This document shows positions 9,720 to 18,863 of a stretch of DNA of 64,000 bases, piece by piece. Position 1 is the stretch's first letter, and each line of letters opens with the position of its first letter. The translations under genes were made by a program, and so were the position numbers. This stretch comes from Bacillus sp. ISL-34. Lineage in GTDB: Bacteria > Bacillota > Bacilli > Bacillales > DSM-1321. The DNA lies in contig NZ_JAGGQJ010000035.1 in NCBI RefSeq assembly GCF_018613325.1, forward strand, positions 1 to 64,000. Direction: 5' to 3'. The notes beneath the pieces are model-generated. The model did no database searches and had not been told where the DNA came from. It saw nothing but the letters and a program-made list of their open reading frames with translations.

Positions 9720-11390
9720 ATGAAATTTGTAAAAAACGATCAAACAGCTGTATTCGCCCTGGGCGGTTTAGGCGAAATCGGTAAGAACACATATGCTGTT
9801 CAGTTTCAAGATGAAATCATCATCATTGATGCTGGAATTAAATTTCCTGAAGATGAACTTCTCGGTATTGACTATGTGATTCCAGATTACAGCTATTTAG
9901 AGAAAAACGTAGATAAAATTAAAGGTGTCTTCATTACCCATGGCCATGAAGACCATATTGGCGGGATTCCTTATTTACTTAGAAAAGTGAATGTCCCTGT
10001 ATACGGCGGGAAGCTGGCACTTGGACTGCTTCGTAATAAATTGGAAGAACACGGCCTTTTACGTCAAACAACCATGATAGAAATCAGTGAAGATGAAGTG
10101 ATCAAGTTCCGGAAGACGTCCGTTTCTTTCTTCCGCACAACTCACAGTATCCCTGATTCTTATGGGATTGTCGTTAAAACGCCACCTGGACAAATTGTCC
10201 ATACTGGTGATTTTAAATTCGACTTCACACCAGTGGGCGAGCCTGCAAACCTGACCAAGATGGCGGAAATCGGTAAAGAAGGCGTATTGTGCTTACTCTC
10301 GGATAGCACAAATAGTGAAGTGCAGAACTTTACGATGTCAGAAAGCCGTGTCGGCGATACCATTCAAGACATTTTCCGTAAGGTTGACGGCCGGATCATT
10401 TTTGCAACGTTTGCATCGAACATCCATCGCCTTCAGCAAGTTGTGGAAGCAGCCGTGGCTAACGGCCGGAAAATAGCCGTTTTTGGCCGGAGCATGGATT
10501 CAGCCATATCAATTGGACAAGATCTTGGTTATATCGTAGCGCCTAAAGATACATTTATTGATGTACAGCAATTGAATCGCATGCCTGCGAATAAAGTAAC
10601 CATCCTTTGTACAGGCAGCCAAGGTGAACCAATGGCAGCCCTGTCACGCATAGCGAATGGCACTCACCGTCAAATCCAAATCATCCCTGGTGATACTGTC
10701 GTATTTTCTTCTTCACCTATCCCAGGTAACACAATCAGCGTTTCCAGAACGATCAATCAATTATATCGTGCAGGAGCAGACGTCATTTCAGGTCCATTGA
10801 ATGACATTCATACATCAGGACATGGCGGACAGCAGGAACAAAAGCTGATGCTTCGTTTGATAAAACCAAAATTCTTCATGCCGATCCATGGTGAATACCG
10901 TATGCAAAAACTTCATGCCCGCCATGCAGTCGATTGCGGAGTTCCGGAAGAAAATTGCTTTATCATGGATAATGGTGAAGTTCTTTCCTTAAGCGAAAAC
11001 ACAGCACAAATCGCTGGTAAAATCCCTTCAGGTTCTGTTTATATCGATGGAAGCGGCATCGGGGATATCGGTAATATCGTTCTCCGTGATCGTCGGATTC
11101 TTTCCGAGGAAGGTCTTGTCGTTGTCGTCGTCAGCATCAATATGAAGGAATTCAAGATTGCATCCGGTCCTGACATCATCTCACGCGGATTTGTTTACAT
11201 GAGAGAATCAGGAGACCTAATCAGCGATGCTCAATCCTTGATCACCAAGCATTTAAATAAGGTGATGGAGCGCAAAACTACACAATGGTCTGAAATTAAA
11301 AATGAAATTACAGACACTTTATCTCCATTCCTATATGAAAAAACTAAACGCCGTCCAATGATCCTACCGATCATCATGGAAGTCCAATAA
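9720..11390 (+). CDS. rnjA: ribonuclease J1
   Basis: Essential 5'-3' exo- and endoribonuclease for mRNA turnover and rRNA maturation. The metallo-beta-lactamase signature [10 protein letters not shown] (H74, H76, D78, H79) is followed by the beta-CASP domain with DSTNSEV and [10 protein letters not shown], then the C-terminal domain. The 556 residues are typical. GGAG inside the end of rpoY serves as its ribosome site, so the two genes are cotranscribed. Confidence 0.96.
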   Translation: MKFVKNDQTAVFALGGLGEIGKNTYAVQFQDEIIIIDAGIKFPEDELLGIDYVIPDYSYLEKNVDKIKGVFITHGHEDHIGGIPYLLRKVNVPVYGGKLALGLLRNKLEEHGLLRQTTMIEISEDEVIKFRKTSVSFFRTTHSIPDSYGIVVKTPPGQIVHTGDFKFDFTPVGEPANLTKMAEIGKEGVLCLLSDSTNSEVQNFTMSESRVGDTIQDIFRKVDGRIIFATFASNIHRLQQVVEAAVANGRKIAVFGRSMDSAISIGQDLGYIVAPKDTFIDVQQLNRMPANKVTILCTGSQGEPMAALSRIANGTHRQIQIIPGDTVVFSSSPIPGNTISVSRTINQLYRAGADVISGPLNDIHTSGHGGQQEQKLMLRLIKPKFFMPIHGEYRMQKLHARHAVDCGVPEENCFIMDNGEVLSLSENTAQIAGKIPSGSVYIDGSGIGDIGNIVLRDRRILSEEGLVVVVVSINMKEFKIASGPDIISRGFVYMRESGDLISDAQSLITKHLNKVMERKTTQWSEIKNEITDTLSPFLYEKTKRRPMILPIIMEVQ

Positions 11391-11398
11391 ATAAAAGA

Positions 11399-11427
11399 AG
11401 CCCAGCCATTGATGGCTGGGCTTTTTT
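11399..11427 (+). terminator. rnjA terminator
   Basis: AGCCCAGCCA-TTGA-TGGCTGGGCT followed by TTTTTT, a textbook Rho-independent terminator. Confidence 0.9.
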
Positions 11428-11457
11428 GCGTGCTGCCCGATATTGAGCAAGCCTTGC

Positions 11458-12117
11458 TTATTCCACAATTTTTTTTTCAAAGCGATTGATGTCCGAATCC
11501 GCGCCGATGACGATCAATATATCACCTTTATGGATTAAATCGCTCGCCTGTGGGGAGACATTTATTTCGTTCCCTCTTTTGATCGCGACGATATTCAGCC
11601 CATAATGAGCACGGATATCAAGGTCAAATATCGAGTTTCCATTCATCTTTTGGCTTGCAACAATTTCGACGATGGAGTGTTCATCAGAAAGCTCCAAATA
11701 ATCGAGAATATTATTGGAGACGATATTATGGGCAATCCTTCTCCCCATATCTCGTTCGGGGTGCACGACAAAGTCGGCCCCGATTTTCCGGAGAACCTTC
11801 TCATGATAATCATTTTGCGCTTTAACCGTTACATTTCCAACACCCAATTCCTTTAGCATAAGGGTCGTCAATATACTAGCTTGAATATTCTCGCCAATCG
11901 CTACAATGACGTGATCAAAATTACGAATACCTATGTTTCTCAGCACATTTTCATCCGTCGTATCACCTACAACAGCATGAGAAGCTATCCTGGCGAATTC
12001 ATTCACTCGATCTTCGTCAGCATCGATGGCCAGAACCCCTAATCCTTCTTCAGCTAATGTCCTGACTATGCTGCCGCCAAAACGGCCAAGTCCAATCACC
12101 GCAAATTCTTTTTTCAC
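11458..12117 (-). CDS. ktrC: KtrC-type potassium channel regulatory subunit (RCK)
   Basis: Cytosolic gating ring for a KtrB/KtrD-type K+ channel. The Rossmann TrkA-N domain shows GLGRFGGS (G9, G11, G14) and an acidic end of beta-2 (IDADEDRVNE), which binds NAD(H) or ATP. The C-terminal RCK_C domain (about 135-219) is the known c-di-AMP-binding site in relatives. 219 residues. GTG start with GGAGGG in front. Position beside rnjA matches B. subtilis ktrC. No channel subunit lies nearby. Confidence 0.9.
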   Translation of the reverse strand: MKKEFAVIGLGRFGGSIVRTLAEEGLGVLAIDADEDRVNEFARIASHAVVGDTTDENVLRNIGIRNFDHVIVAIGENIQASILTTLMLKELGVGNVTVKAQNDYHEKVLRKIGADFVVHPERDMGRRIAHNIVSNNILDYLELSDEHSIVEIVASQKMNGNSIFDLDIRAHYGLNIVAIKRGNEINVSPQASDLIHKGDILIVIGADSDINRFEKKIVE

Positions 12118-12178
12118 AATAAGCCCTCCAACGTGATTCGTTCTCTCTTTAGAGCATGTTCTGTACTGAAAAGCATTT

Positions 12179-13309
12179 TTACGCTTCGCTTCCTTTAAAC
12201 GTTATATATTCCGTCAAGTGATTGATCGCGAGTTCAATCGCCTTTTCATCAGGACTTAACTTGGCGTGGTGCAATCCGTATTCCGATGAAACCCCCAGCC
12301 AGAACATGAATCCTGGAATCTCCTTTAACATATATCCAAAATCTTCACCAGTCATCGCTTCAGTACAACAATGCAAATGAACAGCATTTGACTTCTCTGT
12401 AAATTCCATGAATTCCCGGGTCAACCGTTCTTCATTATACACCTGGTGATACATCGCACCATAGTCGATATCAGCCAAGCACTCATATCCCACTTGTATA
12501 CCATCCACAAGCGCTTTTATTCTTGACTTGACCTTTACCATCGATTCGGGGTTAAGGGTGCGTATTGTGCCTTCTAGCCGCGCTGTCTCCGCAATAATAT
12601 TTTGAACGGTGCCTCCAGTAATCTTCCCAACTGTAATGACAGCTGAATCAAGTGGATTGACATTCCTTGAAACGATTGTTTGCAGCTGCCCTACAAGCGA
12701 GCAGGCAGCAATGACCATGTCATTTGTTTCATGCGGATAGGCTGCATGTCCTCCTTTTCCCCTCAAATCGATGAATAATTCAGATGTATTGGCAAATAGA
12801 AGCCCCTCTTTAACGGCTATCGTCCCAACTGGATACTCTGGAGCAATATGTAAGGCAAGGATCATATCCGGCTTCCATTTTTTCATGGTTTCCGATTTAA
12901 GCATTGGTTCAGCCCCGCCAGGACCCTCCTCTGCAGGCTGGAAGATGAATAGCAAGTCATCATCGATCGGATTTTCGGTGAAATATGTCAATAACCCCAA
13001 ACCTATGCTCATATGAAAATCATGACCGCAGGCGTGCATATAGTCCTCGTGGTTGGATGCGAACGGCAATCCGGTTTCCTCTTTTATCGGCAGACCGTCA
13101 ATATCAGCCCGGTAGCCAATTGTTTTTCGCGGATTCCTTCCCTTCACTTTCACGAATATCCCAGTCCGCCAGGTTTCGATTTCCATTCGCTCCTGGGCAA
13201 GATTCGTTATGTAATTCAGCAGGTATTGCTGTGTCTTGAATTCCTTGAATCCTATTTCCGGAATTTGATGCAAATCACGCCGGATCTCGGCAAAAGTATG
13301 TATTTTCAC
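12179..13309 (-). CDS. dapL: N-acetyldiaminopimelate deacetylase (M20 family)
   Basis: Catalyses deacetylation of N-acetyl-LL-diaminopimelate in the acetylase branch of lysine and peptidoglycan precursor synthesis. M20 peptidase motifs are visible: [38 protein letters not shown] and the late TGEDFGYM. 376 residues. GTG start with GGGAGGG six bases upstream. It lies directly after dapH on the same strand, as ykuQ-ykuR does in B. subtilis, which supports this substrate over other amidohydrolases. Confidence 0.9.
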   Translation of the reverse strand: MKIHTFAEIRRDLHQIPEIGFKEFKTQQYLLNYITNLAQERMEIETWRTGIFVKVKGRNPRKTIGYRADIDGLPIKEETGLPFASNHEDYMHACGHDFHMSIGLGLLTYFTENPIDDDLLFIFQPAEEGPGGAEPMLKSETMKKWKPDMILALHIAPEYPVGTIAVKEGLLFANTSELFIDLRGKGGHAAYPHETNDMVIAACSLVGQLQTIVSRNVNPLDSAVITVGKITGGTVQNIIAETARLEGTIRTLNPESMVKVKSRIKALVDGIQVGYECLADIDYGAMYHQVYNEERLTREFMEFTEKSNAVHLHCCTEAMTGEDFGYMLKEIPGFMFWLGVSSEYGLHHAKLSPDEKAIELAINHLTEYITFKGSEA

Positions 13310-13330
13310 ATTATTCCCTCCCTATACAGA

Positions 13331-13356
13331 AAGCGTGGATAAATTTATCCACGCTT
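13331..13356. other. perfect 26-base palindrome between dapH and dapL
   Basis: AAGCGTGGATAAA followed immediately by TTTATCCACGCTT. There is no T-tract. It lies between the dapH stop and the dapL ribosome site, so in the transcript it would form a strong hairpin that could adjust dapL translation or stabilise the dapH message. Confidence 0.6.
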
Positions 13357-13378
13357 CAGGCAATATTCACTTAAGAAA

Positions 13379-14089
13379 TTAAAGTTGACGAAGTTCTTGC
13401 ATGATTTCTGTTTTTGATTTAGTTTTTTCGTCAATTTGTTTAATGACCCTCGCCGGGATACCAGCAGCCACGGAGTATGGAGGAACGTCTTTCGTTACAA
13501 CTGCACCAGCCGCCACAACGGAACCTTCACCGATTTTGACACCTTCTAATACGACCGCATTGGCTCCGATTAACACATCATCTTCCAAAATGACCGGTTG
13601 TGCGGAAGGCGGCTCGATGACACCTGCTAAAACGGCACCTGCACCTACGTGACAGTTTTTGCCCACTGTTGCACGTCCGCCCAGTATTGCGTTCATGTCG
13701 ATCATTGTGCCTTCACCGATGACAGAACCAATATTGATTGATGCACCCATCATGATGACTGCGTTGTCCCCGATGGATACTTGGTCACGGATTATTGCGC
13801 CAGGCTCGATACGGGCTTTGATGCCTTTTAGGTCCAATAAAGGAATGGCAGAGTTACGGCGATCATTTTCAACGACATAATCCTCGATTTTTGTACCTGC
13901 TGCCTTGATTGCTTCTTCGACTTCAGACCACTCACCGAATACAACACCTGTATTTCCTGTTATGAAAGTTTTAGAAGCTGATCCAAAATCCATGCCTTCT
14001 AAATCGCCTTTGACATATACCTTTACAGGTGTAGATTTTTTACTATTTGAGATAAAAGAAATAATTTCGTTTGCATCCATTTTATTCAT
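13379..14089 (-). CDS. dapH: tetrahydrodipicolinate N-acetyltransferase
   Basis: Acetyl-CoA-dependent acylation of tetrahydrodipicolinate in the diaminopimelate pathway. A small N-terminal domain is followed by a left-handed beta-helix of hexapeptide repeats (for example [51 protein letters not shown]). The ATG at MNKMDANEI has AGGAGG ten bases upstream and gives 236 residues, the family length. A longer upstream frame adds 27 residues without a ribosome site. Confidence 0.94.
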   Translation of the reverse strand: MNKMDANEIISFISNSKKSTPVKVYVKGDLEGMDFGSASKTFITGNTGVVFGEWSEVEEAIKAAGTKIEDYVVENDRRNSAIPLLDLKGIKARIEPGAIIRDQVSIGDNAVIMMGASINIGSVIGEGTMIDMNAILGGRATVGKNCHVGAGAVLAGVIEPPSAQPVILEDDVLIGANAVVLEGVKIGEGSVVAAGAVVTKDVPPYSVAAGIPARVIKQIDEKTKSKTEIMQELRQL

Positions 14090-14213
14090 TCCGGTTAAAC
14101 CTCCTAAATATGTATCATTACTCGTTTTAAATTTACCAGACAACTGCCGGCAAGACAAGTTGAATGTCAATTCTATATATTATTCTGCCCTATTGACATT
14201 TTCGTAGGCGGAC

Positions 14214-15098
14214 CTATAACATTCCTTGGTCGCGAATATGCTCTTTCACCACTTCCGTGAATGCCTGGACTTGCTTTAACTGGAAGGCAGATTCATAGCC
14301 GCAAAGCCATGTATCACGTTCGATTGAGTGGTTATGCCCATCGAGAAGAGGGATTTTAAAAACATTCGTATCTTTATCATGTAAAGTGATGGCTGGCAGG
14401 ATCGCATATCCTATGCCATTAAACACCATTTGTTTGCATGTTTCGATTTGGTCCACGACTATGGTGTTTTTTGGTGTCGTTTTAAATTGCCGATGCCACC
14501 AGTCCTGGATTTCCTGGTAATAATTCGAATCGCTTTTAAACTGAATGAATGGCCGGTCCGTTTCGAACACTTGATTCAGCTCCTTCATTTCAGTATCCAC
14601 CAAATAAAGCATATCTGTGAATAAATGCTGTTTTACCCCTTTCCAATCCGGGGCTCCCCTTATGATGCCAATATGCACTTGCCCTTCATACAAAGACTTT
14701 AAAATCTCACTGCTCCAGCCAGTGATCAAGGAAATTTTGGCATACGGGTATTTTTGGACGAACTTTTTCAATACTTGCGGCAGCCAATTTTGACCGACAA
14801 TCGAGGCACAGGCTATTTTCAAAGTGCCATATACTTCATGGTCCATGGCTTGGATACTTTCCCTGACCTTTTCTTCTTTTTCTATAACCTCATTGGCCAA
14901 ACGAATTACCGCTTCGCCTGCAGGCGTCAGTGACAGCCCTTTTTGTGAACGCAAAAACAGTTTCGAACCCCAATCCTTTTCTATTGATTGTAAACGCTGT
15001 GATAAAGCCGGCTGGGAGACGAACAGCCGCTCAGCCGCTTTTCTCATATTCATTTCCTGAGCAAGCACGGATAATAAATGAAATTCTGAAAATGACAT
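14214..15098 (-). CDS. ccpC: LysR-type regulator CcpC
   Basis: Citrate-responsive repressor of TCA-cycle genes (citB, citZ) in Bacillus. The winged helix-turn-helix reads NMRKAAERLFVSQPALSQRL, then SQKGLSLTPAGE. The substrate-binding domain follows (about 90-290). I take the ATG at MSFSEFHLL with GAGGTTGG upstream, giving 294 residues. The start of the frame closely follows B. subtilis CcpC as I recall it. A candidate CcpC site lies just upstream, and a broken permease gene is divergent. Confidence 0.85.
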   Translation of the reverse strand: MSFSEFHLLSVLAQEMNMRKAAERLFVSQPALSQRLQSIEKDWGSKLFLRSQKGLSLTPAGEAVIRLANEVIEKEEKVRESIQAMDHEVYGTLKIACASIVGQNWLPQVLKKFVQKYPYAKISLITGWSSEILKSLYEGQVHIGIIRGAPDWKGVKQHLFTDMLYLVDTEMKELNQVFETDRPFIQFKSDSNYYQEIQDWWHRQFKTTPKNTIVVDQIETCKQMVFNGIGYAILPAITLHDKDTNVFKIPLLDGHNHSIERDTWLCGYESAFQLKQVQAFTEVVKEHIRDQGML

Positions 15099-15114
15099 AC
15101 ACACCAACCTCTTG

Positions 15115-15129
15115 ATAATCAAATCTTAT
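15115..15129. promoter_or_regulatory. candidate CcpC operator
   Basis: ATAA-N7-TTAT, the dyad reported for CcpC targets, 17 bases upstream of the ccpC start codon. Negative autoregulation is the natural reading. The motif is short and the region is AT-rich. Confidence 0.4.
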
Positions 15130-15211
15130 CATGATGAATTAAATTATTTAAATTTTATTATCAACAAAGTCGGCTTATAATACAAGAGAAAAGAAACGGA
15201 ATGAATATCCT

Positions 15212-15939
15212 TTGACGATCATTTTATTGCTTGTCATCAGTTTTGCAGCATCCTTTGTCGGCACATTGGCTGGGAGCGGCGGTCTTATCGGCATGCCTTC
15301 CCTTCTTTTGATAGGTTTACCATTCACCAGGTTATAGGTTCAGTCAAATTTCCCAATATGTTTTCTTCTTTTTCCAGTTTTTATATTCTATTCAAGAAAA
15401 AACAGCTAAAATTGAAGGATGCCCTCCAGTTAATTCCTTTATCCCTTTTCGGTGGCTTTTGCGGCGGGCTGCTTGCTAATTCATTCTCTGAAAAGGCGAT
15501 GAATTTGTTAGCCATCTGTCTTTTGACTGTCGCTTTGATCATGAATTTCATAAAAAAACCGAAACCTTCCGATGAATCGGATTGGCATCTCCCAAAAAAA
15601 GTTTATCCATCACTATTCGGAATCAGTGTCTATGACGGAAGGTTCGGACCAGGACAGGCAACCATGCTCATGTATACCTTTTTTATAAACGGAGCCACCT
15701 ACCTTCAAGCCCTGGCCTTTACTAGATTTCAAACTTTTACAGCTGCATTCATCACCTATTTCCTTTCCGGTAACATTGCATGGGAGATTGCCATTTATTA
15801 CACGACCGGTTCCCTTATCGGATCACAGCTGGCCTTGCGGGTGGCTCAAAAAATCTCCACTCGACAGTTGAAATTCATTTTACATTCGGTCACGATCGCA
15901 TTATTGATTCAATTGGTCATCAGAGTCGCGTTTCCTTAA
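15212..15939 (+). pseudogene. TSUP (TauE/SafE) family permease, frameshifted
   Basis: Reading from a TTG gives TIILLLVISFAASFVGTLAG, then SGGLIGMPSLLLIGLPFTRL and a stop at 15335-15337. In the next frame from 15322 the protein continues as IHQVIGSVKFPNMFSSFSSF and runs 200 residues to the end through several membrane helices. The join restores a TSUP permease of about 243 residues if one base was lost near 15320-15325. Such permeases export sulfite or organosulfur anions; the substrate here is unknown. It could also be a sequencing error. The downstream ATG at 15358 alone would lack the first helices. Confidence 0.75.
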
Positions 15940-15945
15940 ATACAA

Positions 15946-15978
15946 AGGCAAACTCCATTTAAAGAGTCTGCCTTTTTT
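15946..15978 (+). terminator. terminator after the TSUP gene
   Basis: AGGCA-a-ACTC pairs with GAGT-c-TGCCT (one mismatch), then TTTTTT. Confidence 0.6.
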
Positions 15979-15985
15979 CCTATGC

Positions 15986-17485
15986 CTACTTATTCTTTCT
16001 TAGTCTCGTAAGTAACAGGAAGCTGATTATAGAGAAGACCAGAACGATGAGATAAATCGTCTGTAAAGACAATGTAAGTCCTTCCTGTAAAACCTTCACC
16101 ACATTTTCAGGAAGCGACATGCGTTCTTCACTGTTCAACAGTTTATTTGCCGTATTTATCGTCACTCCCGATCCGGCTGGCGCATGCTCGTTCAAATAGG
16201 CTTGAAGTCTCATATTCATGATTCCTCCAAGTAATGCGGCACCTACCGTATTTCCTAAATTACGCATGAACATATTCGAAGCCGTCGCAATACCCCTGCG
16301 TTCCCAGCTGACTGTTTTTTGAATGACGACAATGAATGAGGTAGAAGTCAAACCCATGCCTACACCGACAAAGAAGGATCCCATGGCAGCAATCAGGGGC
16401 CCAGCTTCCGGCTTCATCCATACTAAGATCAAACTCCCTAGGATCAATGAACATCCTCCAAGGAGGGAGGTTGATTTGAATCCTATTTTCATCAATAACC
16501 TGCCTGAGACCATTGATGCGATCGGCCAGCCGATCGACATGGCTGTCAATGTAAAACCAGCTACCGTAGGCGAGCGCTCCATGACGCCCTGAACGAATGT
16601 CGGGAGGAAACTTGATAATCCGATCATCATCACCCCTGTCGTCAGGGACACAAGGTTCGCAATCAGAATCGAACGCTCCTGCCAAATTTCAAATGGCATC
16701 ATCGGTTCGGCCGCTTTCTTTTCCTGAAGGATGAATAAGATAAAGGCGATGATGGCCACTAATGCCAAGGATATGACCGGAGCTGAAGCCCATGACCATT
16801 TCACCCCTCCTTCTACGAGTATCACCATAAGAGTGGATATGGATAACGTCAATAGCGCTGCACCCAGGTAATCGATATCACGTTTTTTCCTTTCGATATT
16901 TTCATGAAGGAAAAACCAAATCCCAATAAAAGATAGTAAGCCCAAAGGAACATTAACCCAGAAGACAAGCTTCCAAGTCAGGGATTCAACGAGTAGGCCG
17001 CCCAAAGCGGGCCCCATGACCGCTGAAATGCCCCAAACGCTCGATAGATACCCTTGAACGCGTGCCCTCTCTTCATTTTTATAGATATCACCAACAATCG
17101 TCGAAGCCACAGGAGCTACAGCCCCCGCCCCGAAACCTTGTACAAAGCGATAAATGATGAGTTCCGTCATGGAATCGGCAAAGCCGCAAAGAAGGGAGCC
17201 AAGTAAAAAGACAACGATTCCAAATAATAAGACAGGTTTTCTCCCGAGAATATCCGAGAGCTTTCCATAAATCAAGACTGTTACGGCGTTCATTAGCAAG
17301 TAACTTGAAAACACCCAGCTGTAAAGTGAAAAACCACCTAAATCACTTACAATGGCTGGCATTGCCGTCGAAACGATCGTTCCTTCAATAGCATTCATAA
17401 ACATAGCCAACATGATGGCAGCTAATATGAAGGGACGTTTCAATTTTTTATTCTGCACTTTTGCACTATCCACTGCTTGGCCCAA
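15986..17485 (-). CDS. MFS drug:H+ antiporter, EmrB/QacA (DHA2) type
   Basis: Membrane exporter with the 14-helix pattern of the DHA2 family. Motif A is YGKLSDILGRKPVLLFG after helix 2; motif C-like GWGISAVMGPALGGLL lies in helix 5. I start at TTG (MGQAVDSAKV) because GGGGGAGG lies nine bases upstream, while the ATG nine bases earlier abuts it. That gives 499 residues. The substrate cannot be read from sequence. It is a single gene between the TSUP remnant and darB. Confidence 0.85.
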   Translation of the reverse strand: MGQAVDSAKVQNKKLKRPFILAAIMLAMFMNAIEGTIVSTAMPAIVSDLGGFSLYSWVFSSYLLMNAVTVLIYGKLSDILGRKPVLLFGIVVFLLGSLLCGFADSMTELIIYRFVQGFGAGAVAPVASTIVGDIYKNEERARVQGYLSSVWGISAVMGPALGGLLVESLTWKLVFWVNVPLGLLSFIGIWFFLHENIERKKRDIDYLGAALLTLSISTLMVILVEGGVKWSWASAPVISLALVAIIAFILFILQEKKAAEPMMPFEIWQERSILIANLVSLTTGVMMIGLSSFLPTFVQGVMERSPTVAGFTLTAMSIGWPIASMVSGRLLMKIGFKSTSLLGGCSLILGSLILVWMKPEAGPLIAAMGSFFVGVGMGLTSTSFIVVIQKTVSWERRGIATASNMFMRNLGNTVGAALLGGIMNMRLQAYLNEHAPAGSGVTINTANKLLNSEERMSLPENVVKVLQEGLTLSLQTIYLIVLVFSIISFLLLTRLRKNK

Positions 17486-17554
17486 TTTCCGCATCCTCCC
17501 CCATAGACCCTTATTGTTTTTATAGACTTTACCACTAGCAGGTTCAAATATGTA

Positions 17555-17583
17555 AAAACAAGAAAACTCGCCAACTGGCGAGT
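17555..17583 (-). terminator. darB terminator
   Basis: ACTCGCCA and TGGCGAGT form a stem. On the minus strand it is followed by TTTTCTTGTTTTT. Confidence 0.7.
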
Positions 17584-17613
17584 CTTGAGGTTAACCATCA
17601 TTTTATGCCTTAC

Positions 17614-18054
17614 TTATTTATCAGGTGTATTTTGTTTAAATACTTTTTTCAAGATTGCCCTTCTCGTTAAGATACCTTCAAATACATGTTCGTCATTCTC
17701 TACACAGACAAACGGATGATCAATCAACAATTCCACACCCTTGGTCAATGTATCTTCAATATGCAGGCGAGGTATTTCTATATTCATTATTTCGGAAACT
17801 TTTTTATTCTCAAGATTATCAAATTCAATTCGTTCCAGTCCCAAGATTGAATCAAGAATGACTGGTGTGCTAATTAAACCATGCAATTTATACATCGGAT
17901 CTAACACAGGAATGGCCGTATAACCGCTCTTTGTTAATACCAATAGTGCATGTTCTAAATTATTGGTTACCTGCACGTGGGCCACGCGTTCAGAAGAAAT
18001 CATTAAGTCTTTAACGCTGGATTCCAATAAATCCCCATCATGAGTACCGATCAT
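17614..18054 (-). CDS. darB: CBS-domain c-di-AMP receptor DarB (YkuL/CbpB)
   Basis: Two CBS domains make up nearly the whole 146-residue protein: VAHVQVTNNLEHALLVLTKS and GYTAIPVLDPMYKLHGLI belong to the first, IPRLHIEDTLTKGVELLIDH to the second. In B. subtilis and Listeria this protein binds c-di-AMP and, when free, activates the (p)ppGpp synthetase Rel and pyruvate carboxylase. The ATG at MIGTHDGD has AAGGGG seven bases upstream. It is near ykuJ and ccpC, as in B. subtilis. Confidence 0.88.
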   Translation of the reverse strand: MIGTHDGDLLESSVKDLMISSERVAHVQVTNNLEHALLVLTKSGYTAIPVLDPMYKLHGLISTPVILDSILGLERIEFDNLENKKVSEIMNIEIPRLHIEDTLTKGVELLIDHPFVCVENDEHVFEGILTRRAILKKVFKQNTPDK

Positions 18055-18142
18055 GTTAAAACCCCTTACCATATGTTTTTATATACAGCTCTTTCTATAG
18101 TTTAACATATGTAAGCGGAAAAGGCTCATTCCTAAACCAATA

Positions 18143-18163
18143 AAATCCCAAACGGCGGGATTT
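18143..18163 (-). terminator. hairpin after the zinc-ribbon mini-gene
   Basis: AAATCCC pairs with GGGATTT. On the minus strand a short T-rich tail (TTTTATT) follows. Weak terminator. Confidence 0.4.
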
Positions 18164-18176
18164 CCGCAATAAACCC

Positions 18177-18323
18177 TTAGCCCTTACTGGTTTTGATGTT
18201 AACCTGTTTAAAACCGCATTCCGGGCATTGGTAAATCACATTTTGGTTGGATTGTGCCGTTAATACATTTTCCATTTCCCTTTCCTCACCGCATTCTGGG
18301 CATATTACCATTGGATTTTTCAT
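18177..18323 (-). CDS. small zinc-ribbon protein, hypothetical
   Basis: A 48-residue protein with two CPECG knuckles (C8/C11 and C33/C36): MKNPMVICPECGEEREMEN, then a linker and VIYQCPECGFKQVNIKTSKG. The four cysteines would bind one zinc. GGAGGG lies six bases before the ATG, which makes it a real gene. It occupies the ykuJ-ykuL interval where B. subtilis has ykzF, but I cannot confirm homology. Cytosolic; function unknown. Confidence 0.75.
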   Translation of the reverse strand: MKNPMVICPECGEEREMENVLTAQSNQNVIYQCPECGFKQVNIKTSKG

Positions 18324-18400
18324 TTACATCCCTCCAATTAATAAGATGTCGTAAAAATCACCACTTCATTCAAAAAGTGAAAATTGCCGATTCACAATAA

Positions 18401-18432
18401 AAAAGCCGCTTCCAAAGGAAGGCGGCTTTTTG
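18401..18432 (-). terminator. ykuJ terminator
   Basis: AAAAGCCGC-TTCC-aaa-GGAA-g-GCGGCTTTT, with T- and A-runs on both sides. It can act in both directions. Confidence 0.75.
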
Positions 18433-18440
18433 TGATTTTT

Positions 18441-18680
18441 TTAAGATTGAAGAAGATCAAAGATTTCAATGGTAATCATATCAATATTATCGAATTGATA
18501 TTTTGATGATTTCCCTTTATCACTGTATACTTCAAGCTCGAACATTTCTGTTTTGCTGAAATATGTAACCTGGCACTTTTTCACACCATCTATTTCAAAA
18601 AAACGTTGAGCAGATTCAGATTCCTTCGCTTGCTCTTGAAGACTTTTCAATCTGGTAAGGATGCCCTGTAATTGAGACAT
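18441..18680 (-). CDS. ykuJ: YkuJ family protein
   Basis: A 79-residue cytosolic protein, MSQLQGILTRLKSLQEQ at the N terminus and QFDNIDMITIEIFDLLQS at the end, with an alpha then beta pattern. It matches B. subtilis YkuJ in length and location. No biochemical role is established. GGAGAGGGAGT precedes the start. Confidence 0.85.
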   Translation of the reverse strand: MSQLQGILTRLKSLQEQAKESESAQRFFEIDGVKKCQVTYFSKTEMFELEVYSDKGKSSKYQFDNIDMITIEIFDLLQS

Positions 18681-18863
18681 ACTCCCTCTCCTTTCTGAAT
18701 AAAACCTTTTCGATAGGTTTCACTATACCATACTTTTCTATCCAGTAGCCACGCTGAAATAAATTCAGAATTATTTAAAACTTCATTCTTTACATGGCAC
18801 TATTAACAGAATAAAATAAGGAATGGATTTTGTACATGAAAAATTTTCTGGGGGTAGATTCTG

